A DNA stretch of 64,000 nt from Acanthochromis polyacanthus (lineage: Eukaryota > Chordata > Actinopteri > Pomacentridae). The stretch is taken from NCBI RefSeq assembly GCF_021347895.1, contig NC_067120.1:26769361-26833360 (forward strand), given 5' to 3'. The translations under genes were made by a program, and so were the position numbers. The notes below the pieces were generated by a model. The model saw nothing but the letters and a program-made list of their open reading frames with translations. It was not told where the DNA came from and made no database searches. Shown here piece by piece: positions 1 through 13,813 of the stretch (within the stretch, counting starts at the first letter, position 1; every line of letters begins with the position of its first letter).

Positions 1-1960
1 AGATGTGATCAGGATTGGATTGTGATCACACATGGAAAGTTTGAGGCAGATTGGAGCATGCAGAGGAGAGTTATAAAGCAGTTGATGTTTCTTGGCGAAG
101 CATCAAAACTTGAATGGTCGCCATGGCCACGCCATTTGGCTTCTGGTTAAACTTTTGATAACTTTTCATCACCAAGTCCTGCTGTGTGGACTGACAAAAT
201 TTCAGGTCTCCTGGAATTATCCCCGAGGAGGTATTAACTCTCAAAAAAGAGAAAAATCATCAAAAATCTCACAATTAATCCAAGATGGCCGACTTCCTGT
301 TGGGTTTAGGACATGGCTCCAAGAGGCTTTTTTGTGCGTCCTGATGTGCTCTATAAGCCTCCCAAATTTCATGGATGTAGGTGAAACGTGCTGGGGGGGC
401 TGTTTGTTAAAAATACTGTAGGGGGCGCTATAGCATGTGCAGTGCCGAGAAGCATACAGTGTCGTTGCTTGGGTCGATGGTGATGTGTGTGGTAATTTTA
501 GTGAGCATTGGAGTATTTCTAACCTGTCAAACAGCACTTTGTTTTGCATGGCGATATTTGGTTGCTACGTCAACAGCGTTGCATGAAATGTCACACCCCT
601 GACAGTGTGGGATTGTCAAGAGGTGAAGACTCGACTGACCAATTTCCAGCATGATATCACCAAGTTTGGGGCCATTGTACCTGAAAATATAAGGCCTTAA
701 ACTTACTATTACCAACAGGTGGCTATGACTTTTTCAGAATTTGAGTGTGGATGTGTTCAGACTGGACCTGGTGTCCATCATGTGAAGTTTTTGCCAGATA
801 GGATCTTGTTCAGCTGAGATATGAATCGTTAAATTGTCATGGCGAATCATCGAAATTGGTTTGGCCGCCACAGACACGCCCTTTGATGACAAGTCACCAT
901 TTTCACTGGGATGCATCATCAATGTGTTCAGCCTGTTGTCACCGCATTTGAAGTGAATATGATCAACCGGGTAACAATAGGGCATGAAAGTGTAAAAGAT
1001 GTCTATTTCCTGAAACCACAAGGTGGCGCTATGACTGTCAATGAATATCCCTATGTGGATGACATCAGGACAGGACTGTCATCATACATGTAAAGTTTCA
1101 GGCAGATTGGAACATGTTGAGAAGAATTAGACACCAATTCCTGTTTCATGGCGACGGATCAGTTTTTTGAGGCTCCGCCATGGCCACACCTTTTAGCTTC
1201 TGGTTGAGTTTTTGATAACTTTTCATCAGAAAGGTCTGGTGCATGTACTGGCCAAATTTCAGTTCTCTCAGACTTATCCACTAGGAGCTATTAATTTTGA
1301 CAAATGTACAGCAAATTCAAGATGGCCGACTTCCTGTTGGGTTTAGGGCGTGGCTGTGATTGACTTTTTGGTGTGTCCTGATGTGGTGCATATGCCCACC
1401 AAATATTGTAGCTGTAAATGAAACATTGTGGAAGTTGGCCTAATGACCACTTTTCAATTTTGCAGGTGGCGCTATAGAGCCATTTTGCCACACACATGCG
1501 CAACTCCCATAAAATATCAAATTTTTCGCCAGTCCTGATGTGCACGCCAAATTTCACACGTTTTGGTTTATGATAAGGCCCCCAAAAAGGCAATTCATTT
1601 GCCGGGAGAAATTAATTTTGACAAATTTACAGCAAATTCAAGATGGCCGACTTCCTGTTGGGTTTAGGGCGTGGCTGTAATTGACTTTTTGGTGTGTCCT
1701 GATGTGGTGCATATGCCCACCAAATATTGTAGCTGTAAATGAAACATTGTGGAAGTTGGCCTAATGACCACTTTTCAATTTTGCAGGTGGCGCTATAGAG
1801 CCATTTTGCCACACACATGCGCAACTCCCATAAAATATCAAATTTTTCGCTAGTCCTGGTGTGCACGCCAAATTTCACGTGTTTTGGAATATGATAAGGC
1901 CGCCAAAAAGCCAATTTACTTTACGGGAGAAAAAAAAAAAAATAATAATAATAATAATAA
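1..1960. repeat. Partial first unit of the 2.3-kb tandem array
   Basis: This stretch is built from the same sub-repeats as the units that follow: recurrent blocks containing GGTGGCGCTATGAC-like boxes, the phrase AAATGGCCGACTTCCTGTTG and GGTTTAGG. It runs in from outside the window. It ends in an A-rich run and an (AAT)n tract at 1931-1960, directly before the conserved unit head TTAAAGCTGCGAGCAGC at 1961. Its last part differs from the other units and holds a local tandem duplication. All ORFs here are short, overlap on both strands and repeat with the units, so I call none of them genes. Confidence 0.85.
1290..1930. repeat. Local 321-bp tandem duplication
   Basis: The block starting ATTAATTTTGACAAAT at 1290 recurs at 1611, and the two copies stay nearly identical to about 1930. 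Both contain the GCTATAGAGCCATTTTGCCA box and the sequence AATATTGTAGCTG. This is a recent local duplication inside the partial first unit and is not seen in the other units. Confidence 0.8.
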
Positions 1961-4276
1961 TTAAAGCTGCGAGCAGCATTGAACGGGTCCTCGCATCCTT
2001 GCTGGTCGGCGACCCCAAGCATGTCCACCAGGTAATGCTGCGACAAAGTGTATTTAGGCTCATGGATGTAACGAGGACTGGATTCTGAGCACTCAGGTCA
2101 AATTTCAGACAGATTGGAGCATGTACAGACTATTTTTGCAGCACTTTGTGTCCATCCACCAGGTGGCACTATGTCTGTGACTGTATAGTGGTCTATGAAA
2201 CTCATCAGGACTGGACTCTGATCAAACATGTAAAGTTTGAGGTAGATTACAGCATGTACAGGGGATTTACACAAGACGTCCTGCTTCATGGCGTAACATT
2301 AAAGTTCAGTTGGCCGCCATGGCCATGCCCTTTGAGTTATGTGAACAATTTTCACAAATACTCAACCTGAAGGCATGTTTTAAATATTGTTCCAACTTGA
2401 GGTGTTTTGGAGTTATTGCCTGTGAGAAATCAATTGTTGAAAATCAGCAAAAACACCAAAAATCTGACATTTAATTCAAAATGGCCGACTTCCTGTTGGG
2501 TTTAGAGAAGGAGTCCAAGAGACTTTTTTGTTTGCACTGACGTGCTACATATGCATGCCAAATTTCATAGTTATAGGTCAAAGTCTCTATGGAGGCTATT
2601 TTTAAAAATTCTGTTGGGGGCGCTATGACACATGCTGTGGATGTATTTTGGCCTATAAATGTGATCAGGACAGGACTGTGTTCAATCATGTGAGGTCTGA
2701 GATAGATTGGAGCATGCAGAGGATAGTTAGATAGCACTTGATGTTTCATGGCGAACCATCAAAATTCTGGATATCGCCATGGCCACACCCTTTGACTCTG
2801 GAAGAATCTTTTAATAACTTTTGATCAGGAGATTGTGTTGTATATCTTGGCAAAATTTGAGGTCTGCAGGAATTAATCCCTAGGAGGAGTTCGCTCTCAA
2901 AAATATCAAAAAATAGAGAAAATTTGTCCACTTAATTCAAAATGGCGGACTTCCTGTTGGGTTTAGGGGATGGCTCCAAGAGGCTTTTTTGTGCGTTCTG
3001 ATGTGCTCGATATGTCTCCCAAATTTTGTGGATGGAGGTGAATCGTGCTGCCGGGGCTGTTGATTAAACATACTGCAGGGGGCGCAATAGCACATGCCCT
3101 GCAGAGATGCATACATTCTTATTCCTTGAGACGACAGTGATGTGTGTATAAATTTTGGTGAGCTGTTGAGCATTCTAAGCCTGTCAAAAACTACTTTGTT
3201 TGTCACAACAACAACACGTTGCCACGGCAACAGCATTTTATCAAATGCTAAAATCTTCACACTTTGGCATTGTCAGGGTGTGATGAATCAGCTGACCAAT
3301 TTTCAGAAGGATATGAAAAAGTTTGGAGCAATGGTGTGTGCAAATGTAATTTCTAAACTTCTTGTTATCAATAGGTGGCGCTACAACTTTTCCTAAAATT
3401 TTGAGTGTGGATGTCCTCAGAGTGGGCCTGGTGTCCAGCACATGAAGTTTGGGGCAGATAGGATGAGGATTTGCTGAGATATAAACATTTTAGTCGTCAT
3501 GGCGAGACATCAAAATTCGCCGCGCCGCCACAGACACACCTTTTGATGACACGTCACCATTTTCACTGTGAATCATCATCAACATGTTAAGGTTTATGTC
3601 ACCACATTTGAGGTGAATCTGAGAAAGAGGCAAAGAATAATACATCAAAGTGTAAAAAATGACATTTTCTGTTGCCAGCAGGTGGCGCTCTGACTATGAA
3701 TGGATTTCATCATATGGATGTGATCAGGGCAGGAATCTGATCATACATATAAAGTTTCAGGCAGATTGGAGCATGTTCAGGGCATTTACACAGCACTTGA
3801 AATTTCATGGCGAAGGATCAAAATTCCACAGACCGCCACGGACACGCCCTTTGACTTTTGAAAAAGATTTTAATAACTTTTGCTCATTAAGGCCTCCTGT
3901 ATGTACTGGTTGAATTTGAGGCGAATTGGAGTTTCCCCCTGGGAGGAGTTCGCTCTGGAAAAAAATGAAAAATGGGCAAAATCTGACATTCAACGTAAAA
4001 CAGCTCACTTCCTGTTGGGTTTGGAATATGTCTGTCACTGACTTTTTTGTTCAGTCTGATGTGCTGCATATGTGTACCAAATTTGGTAGCTGAAGGTGAA
4101 ACATGATGGCCGTGGGAAAGTGTAGGGGGCGCTATGGAGCCATTTTGCCACACACCTCCACAATCCCTTTAAAATATGAAATTTTTCACCAGTCCTGATG
4201 TGTGTACAAATTTTCATGACTTTTTGAGCATGTTTAGGCCCTCAAAAATGCAATTGTTCTGAGAGACAAATAATAA
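1961..4276. repeat. Tandem array unit 1 (type A, 2316 bp)
   Basis: The unit begins with the head TTAAAGCTGCGAGCAGC, which contains a GCTGC-GA-GCAGC hairpin, followed by GGGTCCTCGCATCC. It has an internal sub-repeat structure of roughly 460 bp, each sub-block carrying a GGTGGCGC or GGGGGCGC box and an AAAATGGCSGACTTCCTGTTG phrase. The type A 3' half is recognised by GTTGCCAGCAGGTGGCGCTC at about 3672 and the tail GTTCTGAGAGACAAATAAT. It is almost identical to unit 2, which points to recent amplification or homogenisation. I do not recognise the family and see no conserved long ORF. Confidence 0.85.
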
Positions 4277-6601
4277 TTAAAGCTGCGAGCAGCATTGAAC
4301 GGGTCCTCGCATCCTTGCTGGTCGGCGACCCCAAGCATGTCCACCAGGTAATGCTGCGACAAAGTGTATTGAGGCTCATGGATGTAACGAGGACTGGATT
4401 CTGAGCACTCAGGTCAAATTTCAGACAGATTGGAGCATGTACAGACTATTTTTGCAGCACTTTGTGTCCATCCACCAGGTGGCACTATGTCTGTGACTGT
4501 ATAGTGGTCTATGAAACTCATCAGGACTGGACTCTGATCAAACATGTAAAGTTTGAGGTAGATTACAGCATGTACAGGGGATTTACACAAGACGTCCTGC
4601 TTCATGGCGTAACATTAAAGTTCAGTTGGCCGCCATGGCCATGCCCTTTGAGTTATGTGAACAATTTTCGCAAATACTCAACCTGGAGGCATGTTTTAAA
4701 TATTGTTCCAACTTGAGGTGTTTTGGAGTTATTGCCTGTGAGAAATCAATTGTTGAAAATCAGCAAAAACACCAAAAATTGGACATTTAATTCAAAATGG
4801 CCGACTTCCTGTTGGGTTTAGAGAAGGAGTCCAAGAGACTTTTTTGTTTGCACTGACGTGCTACATATGCATGCCAAATTTCATAGTTATAGGTCAAAGT
4901 CTCTATGGAGGCTATTTTTAAAAATTCTGTTGGGGGCGCTATGACACATGCTGTGGATGTATTTTGGCCTATAAATGTGATCAGGACAGGACTGTGTTCA
5001 ATCATGTGAGGTCTGAGATAGATTGGAGCATGCAGAGGATAGTTAGATAGCACTTGATGTTTCATGGCGAACCATCAAAATTCTGGATATCGTCATGGCC
5101 ACACCCTTTGACTCTGGAAGAATCTTTTAATAACTTTTGATCAGGAGATTGTGTTGTATATCTTGGCAAAATTTGAGGTCTGTAGGAATTAATCCCGAGG
5201 AGGAGTTCGCTCTCAAAAATATCAAAAAATAGAGAAAATTTGTCCACTTAATTCAAAATGGCGGACTTCCTGTTGGGTTTAGGGGATGGCTCCAAGAGGC
5301 TTTTTTGTGCGTTCTGATGTGCTCTATATGTCTCCCAAATTTTGTGGATGTCGGTGAATCGTGCTGCCGGGGCTGTTAATTAAACATACTGTAGGGGGCG
5401 CAATAGCACATGTCCTGCAGAGATGCATACATTCTTATTCCTTGAGACGACAGTGATGTGTGTGTAAATTTTGGTGAGCTGTTGAACATTCTAAGCCTGT
5501 CAAAAGCTACTTTGTTTGTCACAACAACAACACGTTGCCACGGCAACAGCATTTTATCAAATGCTAAAATCTTCACACTTTGGCATTGTCAGGGTGTGAT
5601 GAATCAGCTGACCAATTTTCAGAAGGATATGAAAAAGTTTGGAGCAATGGTGTGTGCAAATGTAATTTCTAAACTTCTTGTTATCAATAGGTGGCGCTAC
5701 AACTTTTCCTAAAATTTTGAGTGTGGATGTCCTCAGAGTGGGCCTGGTGTCCAGCACATGAAGTTTGGGGCAGATAGGATGAGGATTTGCTGAGATATAA
5801 ACATTTTAGTCATCATGGCGAGACATCAAAATTCGCTGCGCCGCCACAGACACACCTTTTGATGACATGTCACCATTTTCACTGTGAATCATCATCAACA
5901 TGTTCAGGTTTATGTCACCACATTTGAGGTGAATCTGAGCAGGAGGCAAAGAATAATACATCAAAGTGTAAAAAATGACATTTTCTGTTGCCAGCAGGTG
6001 GCGCTCTGACTATGAATGGATTTCATCATATGGATGTGATCAGGGCAGGACTCTGATCATACATATAAAGTTTCAGGCAGATTGGAGCATGTTCAGGGCA
6101 TTTACACAGCACTTGAAATTTCATGGCGAAGGATCAAAATTCCACAGACCGCCATGGACACGCCCTTTGACTTTGGAAAAAGATTTTAATAACTTTTGCT
6201 CATTAAGGCCTCCTGTATGTACCGGTCGAATTTCAGGCGAATTGGAGTTTCCCCCGAGGAGGAGTTGGCTCTGGAAAAAAATGAAAAATGGGCAAAATCT
6301 GACATTCAACGCAAAATAGCTCACTTCCTGTTGGGTTTGGAATATGGCTGTCACTGACTTTTTTGTTCAGTCTGATGTGCTGCATATGTGTACCAAATTT
6401 GGTAGCTGTAGGTGAAACATGATGGCCGTGGGAAAGTGTAGGGGGCGCTATGGAGCCATTTTGCCACACACCTCCACAATTCCTTTAAAATATGAAATTT
6501 TTCATCAGTCCTGATGTGTGTACAAATTTTCATGAGTTTTTGAGCATGTTTAGGCCCTCAAAAATGCAATTGTTCTGAGAGACAAATAATAATAATAATA
6601 A
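4277..6601. repeat. Tandem array unit 2 (type A, 2325 bp)
   Basis: Head at 4277, type A 3' half with the CCAGCAGGTGGCGC box at 5991, and a tail of GAGAGACAAATAATAATAATAATAA. The unit differs from unit 1 by scattered single-base changes. No cloverleaf monomer separates units 1, 2 and 3. Confidence 0.85.
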
Positions 6602-7698
6602 TTAAAGCTGCGAGCAGCGTTGAACGGGTCCTCGCATCCTTGCTGGTCGGCGACCCCAAGCATGTCCACCAGGCAATGCTACGACTGAGAGTATATTTAG
6701 GCCCACGAATGTCACAAAGGCTGGATTCTGAGCACACAGGTCAAATTTCAGGCAGATTGGAGCATGTACAGGCTATTTATGCAGCACTTTGTGTCCATCC
6801 ACCAGGTGGCGCTATCTCTGTGACTGTATTTTGGTCGATGAAACTCATAAGGACCGGTCTCTGATCAAACATGTAAAGTTTCAGGCAAATTGGAGCATTT
6901 ACAGGGGATTTACATAAGCTGTCCTGCTTCATGGCGTAACATTGTAGTTCAATTGGCTGCCATGGTCACGCCCTTTGAGTTTTGTGAACAATTTTCACAA
7001 ATACTCAACCTGAAGGCGTGTAGTATATATTGTCCCAATTTCAGGTGTTTTGGAGCTATTGCCTGTGAGAAATCAATTGTTGAAAATGATCAAAAACAGC
7101 AAAAATCTGACATTTAATTCAAAATAGCGGACTTCCTATTGGGTTTAGAGAATGACTCCAAGAGACTTTATTGTTTGCAATGAAGTGCTACATATGCATG
7201 CCAAATTTCATAGTCATAGGTGAAAGTCTCTGTGGAGGCTATTCTTAAAAATGCTGTAGGGGGCGCTATGGAACATGCTGTGAATGTATTTTGGCCACTA
7301 AATGTGATCAGGACAGGACTGTGTTTAATCATGTGAGGTCTGAGGTAAATTGGAGCATGCAGAGGATAGTTAGGTAGCACTTGATGTTTCATGGCAAACC
7401 ATCAACATTACATTGAGAAGGTCGCCATGTCCACACCGTTTGACTCTGGAAGAATCCTTTAATAACTTTTGATCAGAACATCGTGTTGTATATCCTGGCA
7501 AAATTTCAGCTCTCTAGAGCCTAACCGCTAGGAGGAGTTCGCTCACAAAAATTAAAAAAATAGAGAAAATTTTTTCACTTAATTCAAAATGGCGGACTTC
7601 CTGTGGGGCTTAGGGGATTGCTCCAAGAAGCTTTTTTTGTGTGTCCTGGTGTGATCTATATGCCTTTCAAATTTGGTGGATGTATGTGAAACGTTTAT

Positions 7699-7739
7699 TA
7701 AACAGCCCCAGCTGTTTAATAAACAGCTGGGGCTGTTTA
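7699..7739. repeat. Perfect 20-bp inverted repeat in unit 3
   Basis: Left arm 7699-7718 (TAAACAGCCCCAGCTGTTTA), a 1-nt loop, and right arm 7720-7739 form a perfect hairpin. The equivalent site in other units has only one GGGGCTGTTTATTAA arm, so this is a local inverted duplication. Confidence 0.9.
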
Positions 7740-8940
7740 TTAAGCATACTGTAGGGGGCGCTACAGCATGCACAGTGCCGAGATGCATACCGTGTTCTTC
7801 CTTGAGTTGACAGTGATGTGTGTGGTAATTTTAGTGAGCTGTTGAGCATTTTAAGCCTGTCAAAAACAACTTTGTTTGTCACAACAACAACGCGTTGCCA
7901 AAGCAACAGCATTTTATCAAATGTCAAAATCTTCACACTGAGGCATTGTCAGGGGATGACGATTGAGCTGACCAATTTTCAGAATGATATCACAAAGTTT
8001 TGGACAATGGGATGTGTAAATGTAATGCCTAAATGTCCTGTTACCAATAGGTGGCGCTATGACTATTTCCAAATTTATGAGTCTGGATGTCTTTAGACTG
8101 GTCCTGGGGTCCAGCACATGAAGTTTGGGGCAGACGAGATCTTTTACAGCTGAGATATGAACACTTCAATTTTCATGGCGAAACATCAAACTTTGCCGCG
8201 CCGCCACAGACACGTCTTTTCATGACGCGTCACCATTTTTTCTGTGATTGATCATCAATGTGTTCAGGCTTATGTCACCACATCTGAGGTGAATCTGAGC
8301 AACAGGCTAAGAATAGTACATGAAAGTGTAAAAAATGTCAAATTCTTGATACCACAAGGTGGCGCTGTGACTGTGAATGAATCTTGCTATATGGATGTCA
8401 TCGAGGCAGGTCTGTGATCATACATGTAAAATTTCATTCATATTGGAGCATGTTCATGAGAGTTACACAGCATTTCCTGTTTCATGGCGAAGGATCAAAT
8501 TTCGACAGGCCGCCACGACCACACCCTTTGACTATGGAGGAAGATTTTGATAACTTTTTCTCAGAAAGGCCTGCTGTATGTACTGGCAAAATTTCAGATC
8601 GCTCAGACTTTCCCCCGAGGAGGAGTTCATCATAGATTTTGTACAGTTAACGCATGATGGCGCACTTCCTGTTGGGTTTAGAGCATGGCTGTGATTGACT
8701 TTTTTGTGTTTCCTGATGTGTTGCATATGCCTCCCAAATTTTGTAGGTCGAGACCAAATTCCCTTTGAGTTGGCCTAATACCACTTTTTAAAATTTTGTA
8801 GGGGGCGCGATGGAGCCATTTTGGTACACACCTCCACATGCCCTAAAAAATATGAAATTTTTCGCCAGTTCTGATGTGTGTGCAAATTTTCATGACTTTT
8901 CGAGCATGTTCAGGCCCTGAAAAATGCAGTTGTTTTGGCA

Positions 8941-8973
<33 letters not shown>

Positions 8974-8976
<3 letters not shown>

Positions 8977-9072
8977 CCCTAAGGTTCCAATAGGGTCCGA
9001 CGGCACCGTTGGTGCCTTGGACAGCCGGTGCCCTTGCACCGCCTGTCCTCGGCACCTCGGTGCTCGGACCCT
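8974..9072. repeat. Single cloverleaf monomer at the unit 3/4 junction
   Basis: One copy of the GC-rich monomer, with its 81-bp core at 8992-9072 bounded by AGGGTCC and GGACCCT. It lies between an (AAT)n tract and the next unit head and keeps the inner hairpins GGCACC-GTT-GGTGCC and CGGTGC-CCTT-GCACCG. Confidence 0.8.
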
Positions 9073-9074
9073 AA

Positions 9075-11380
9075 TTAAAGCTGCGAGCAGCGTTGGACGG
9101 GTCCTCGCATCCTTGCTGATCGGCGACCCCAGGCATGTCCACCAGGCAATTCTACGACAGAGAGTGTATTTCGGCCCATGAATGTCTCAAAGGTTGGATT
9201 CTGAGCACATAGGTCAAATTTCAGGCAGATTGGAGCATGGCCAGGCTATTTATGCAGCACTTTCTGTCCATCCACCAGGTGGCGCTATCTCTGTGACTGT
9301 ATATTGGTCTATGAAACTCATAAGGACCGGTCTCTGATCAAACATGTCAAGTCTCAGGCAAATTGCAGCATTTACAGGGGATTTACATAAGATGTCCTGC
9401 TTCATGGCGTAACATTGTCGTTCAGTTGGCCGCCATGGCCACGCCCTTTGAGTTTTGTGAACAATTTTCACAAATACTCCACCTGAAGGCATGTAGTATA
9501 TATTGTCCCAATTGCATGTGTTTTGGAGCTATTGCCTGTGAGAAATCAATTGTTGAAAATGATCAAAAACAGCGAAAATCTGACATTTAATTCAAAATAG
9601 CGGACTTCCTATTGGGTTTAGAGAATGACTCCAAGAGACTTTTTTGTTTGCAATGAGGTGCTACATATGCATGCCAAATTTCATAGTCATAGGTGAAAGT
9701 CTCTGTGGAGGCTATTCTTAAAAATGCTGTCAGGGGCGCTATGGAACATGCTGTGAATGTATTTTGGCCTATAAATGTGATCAGGGCAGGCCTTTGATTA
9801 AATGTGTGAGTTCTGAGGTAGATTGGAGCATGCAGAGGATAGTTAGATAATACTTGATGTTTCATGGTGAACCATCAAAATTCGGGAGGCCGCCATGTCC
9901 ACACCCTTTGACTCTGGAAGAATCTTTTAATAACTTTTGATCATGACATCGTGTTGTATATCCTGGCAAAATTTGAGGTCTCTATGAGTTAACTGCTAGG
10001 AGGAGTTCGCTCTCAAAAATTAAAAAAATAGAGAAAATTTTTCCACGTAATTCAAAATGGCGGACTTCCTGTTGAGTTTAGGGGATGACTCCAAGAGGCT
10101 TTTTTGTGTGTCCTGGTGTGCTCTATCGGCCTCCCAAATTTTGTGGATGTCGATGAAGCGTGCTGCCGGGGCTGTTTATTAAACATACTGCAGGGGGCGC
10201 AATAACACATGCCCTGCAGAGATGCATACAGTGTTATTCCTTGAAACGACTGTGATGTGTGTGTCAATTTTGGTGAGCTGTTGAATATTCTAAGCCTGTC
10301 AAAAAGTACTTTGTTTGTCACAACAACAACACGTTGCCACGGCAACAGCATTTTATCAAACGCTAAAATCTTCACACTTTGGCATTTTCAGGGGGTGAAG
10401 ACTGGGCTGACCAGTTTCCAGAAGGATATGACAAAGTTTGGAGCAATGATGCACGCAAATGTAATTTCTAAACTGCTCATTACCAATAGGTGGCGCTATG
10501 ACTTTTTCTAAATTTTTCAGTGTGGATGTCCTCAAACTGGTTCTGGTGTCCAGCACATGAAGTTTGGGGCAGATAGGATCCTTTGCAGCTGAGATATGAA
10601 CACTTCAATTTTCATGGTGAAACATCAAACTTTGCCGTCCCGCCACAGACACGCCTTTTTATCACACGTCACCATTTTTTCTGGGATTCATCATCAATGT
10701 GTTCAGGCTCATGTCGCCACATCTGAGGTGAATCTGAGCAACAGGCTAAGAACAGTACATGAAAGTCTAAAACTTGTCAACTTCTTGATACCACAAGGTG
10801 GCACTGTCACTGTGAATGAATCTTGCGATATGGATGTCATCGAGGCAGGTCTGTGATCATACATGTAAAGTTTCATTCAGATTGGAGCATGTTCAGGAGA
10901 GTTACACAGCATTTCCTGTTTCATGGCGAAGGATCAAATTTCGACAGGCCGCCACAACCACACCCTTTAACTATGGAGGAAGATTTTGATAACTTTTTCT
11001 CAGGAAGGCTTGCTGTATGTACTGGCAAAATTTCAGATTGCTAAGACTTTCCCCCGAGGAGGAGTTCATCATAGATTTTGTACAGTTAACGCATGATGGC
11101 GCACTTCCTGTTGGGGCGCTATGGAGCCATTTTTGCACACACCTCCACATGCCCTAAAAAATATGAATTTTTTCGCCAGTTCTGATGTGTGTGCAAATTT
11201 TCATGACTTTTCGAGCATGTTCAGGCCATGAAAAATGCAGTTCTTTTGGCAGGATAATAATAATAATAATAATTATAAAAAACACTAAGGTTTCAAGAGG
11301 GTCCTTCGGCACCGTTGGTGCCTTGGACAGCCGGTGCACTTGCACCGCCTGTCCTCGGCACCTCGGTGCTCGGACCCTAA
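9075..11380. repeat. Tandem array unit 4 (type B, 2306 bp)
   Basis: Head at 9075. It has the type B 3' half, with a deletion relative to units 3 and 6 near 11,110 that joins CACTTCCTGTTG directly to GGGGCGCTATGGAGCC. A cloverleaf monomer at 11,281-11,378 (core 11,298-11,378, again 81 bp) closes the unit. Confidence 0.85.
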
Positions 11381-13813
11381 TTGAAGCTGCGAGCAGCGTT
11401 GAACGGGTCCTCGCATACTTCCTGGTCGGCGACCCCAAGCATCTCCACCAGGCAAAGCTACGACTGAGAGTGTATTTAGGCCCATGAATGTCACAAAGGC
11501 TGGATTCTGAGCACACAGGTCAAATTTCAGGCAGATTTGAGCATGTACAGGCTATTTATGCAGCACTTTGTGTCCGTCCACCAGGTGGCGCTATCTCTGT
11601 GACTGTATGTTGGTCTATGAAACTCATCAGGACTGGACTCTGATCAAACATGTAAAGTTTGAGGCGGATTGCAGCGTGTACAGGGGATTTACACAAGACG
11701 TCCTGCTTCATGGCGTAACATTAAACTTCAGCTGCCCGCCATGGCCACGCCCTTTGAGTTTTATGAACAATTTTCGCAAATATGCAACCTGAAGACGTGT
11801 CTTATATATTTTCCCAAATTCAGATGTTTTGGAGTTATTGCCTGTGAGAAATGAATTTTTGAAAATGACCAAAAACACCAAAAATCTGACATTTAATTAA
11901 AAATGGCCGACTTTCTGTTGGGTTTAGAGAATGACTCCAAGAGACTTTTTTGTTTGCACTGACATGCTACATTTGCATGCCAAATTTCATAGTCCTAGCT
12001 GAAAGTCTCTGTGGAGGCTATTTTTTAAATGCTGTAGGGGGCGCGATGGTACATGCTGTGAATGTATTTTAGTCTATAAATGTGATCAGGACAGGACTGT
12101 GTTTAATCATGTGAGGTCTGAGGTAGATTGGAGCATGCAGAGGATAGTAAGATACCACTTGATGTTTCATGGCGAACCATCAAAATTCTGGAGGTCGCCA
12201 TGTCCACACCCTTTGACTCTGGAAGAATCTTTTAATAACTTTTGATCATAACATCGTGTTGTATACCCTGGTAAAATTTGAGGTCTCTGGGAGTTAACCC
12301 CTAGGAGGAGTTCGCTCTCAAAAATTAAAAAAATAGAGAAAATTTATCCACATAATTCAAAATGGCAGACTTCCTGTTGAGTTTAGGGGATGGCTCCAAG
12401 AGGCTTTTTTGTGCATCGTGATGTGCTCTATCGGCCTCCCAAATTTTGTGGATAGAGGTGAAACATGCTGCCGGGGCTGTTTATTTAACATACTGTAGGG
12501 GGCGCTATAGCACATGCCCTGCAGAGATGCATACAGTGTTATTCCTTGAGGGGACAGTGATGTGTGTGTAAATTTTAGTGAGCTGTTGAACATTCTAAGC
12601 CTGTCAAAAAGTACTTTGTTTGTCACAAAAACAACGCGTTGGCACGGCAACAGCATTTCATCAAATATCAAAATCTTCACACTGTAGTATTGTCTGGGGG
12701 TGAAGAATCAGCTGACCAATTTTCAGAATGATATGAAAAAGTTTGGAGCAATGGTGTGTGCAAATGTAATTTCTAAACTTCTTGTTACCAATAGGTGGCG
12801 CTATGACTTTTTCCAAAATTTTCACCGTGGATGACCTCACACTGGGAATGGTGTCCAGCACATGAAGTTTGGGGCAGATACGATTAGGATTTGCTGAGAT
12901 ATAAACATTTTAGTCGTCATGGCGAGACATCTAAATTCGCCGCGCCGCCAAAGACACACCTTTTTATGACACGTCACCATTTTCACTGTGAATAATCATC
13001 AACATGTTAAGGTTTATTTCACCACATTTGAGGTGAATCTGAGCAAGAGACAAAGAATAATACATCAAAGTGTAAAAAATGACATTTTCTGTTGCCAGCA
13101 GGTGGCGCTCTGACTGTGAATGGATTTCATCATATGGATGTGATCAGGGCAGGAATCTGATGATACATATAAAGTTTCAGGCAGATTGGAGCATGTTCAG
13201 GGCATTTACACACAACTTGAAATTTCATGGCGAAGGATCAAAATTCCACAGACCGCCACGGACACGCCCTTTGACTTTTGAAAAAGATTTTAATAACTTT
13301 TGCTCCTTAAGGCCTCCTGTATGTACTGGTTGAATTTGAGGCGAATTGGAGTTTCCCCCTGGGAGGAGTTCGCTCTGGAAAAAAATGAAAAATGGGCAAA
13401 ATCTCACATTCAACTTAAAATAGCTCACTTCCTGTTGGGTTTGGAATATGGCTGTCACTGACTTTTTTGTTCAGTCTGATGTGCTGCATATGTGTACCAA
13501 ATTTGGTAGCTGCAGGTGAAACATGATGGCCGTGGGAAAGTGTAGGGGGCGCTATGGAGCCATTTTGCCACACACCTCTACAATTTCTTTAAAATATGAA
13601 ATTTTTCACCAGTCCTGATGTGTGTACAAATTTTCATGAGTTTTTGAGCATGTTTAGGCCCTCAAAAATGCAATTGTTCTGAGAGACAAATAATAATAAT
13701 AATAATAATAATAAACCGTAGGGTTTCAATAGGGTCCTACGGCACCGTTGGTGCCTTGGACAGCCGGTGCCCTTGCACCGCCTGTCCTCGGCACCTCGGT
13801 GCTCGGACCCTAG
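11381..13813. repeat. Tandem array unit 5 (type A, 2433 bp)
   Basis: The head at 11,381 reads TTGAAGCTGCGAGCAGC. The 3' half is type A with CCAGCAGGTGGCGC at 13,095. Unlike units 1 and 2, its tail has gained a cloverleaf monomer (core 13,731-13,811, 81 bp) preceded by AAACCGTAGGGTTTC. Confidence 0.85.

Larger units (their letters stand above)
6602..9074. repeat. Tandem array unit 3 (type B, 2473 bp)
   Basis: Head at 6602. The 3' half is type B, marked by ACCACAAGGTGGCGCTGTGAC near 8349 and a tail of GTTGTTTTGGCAGAATAAT with a long (AAT)n tract at 8942-8972. The unit ends with one cloverleaf monomer. A unique inverted duplication sits at 7699-7739. Confidence 0.85.
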
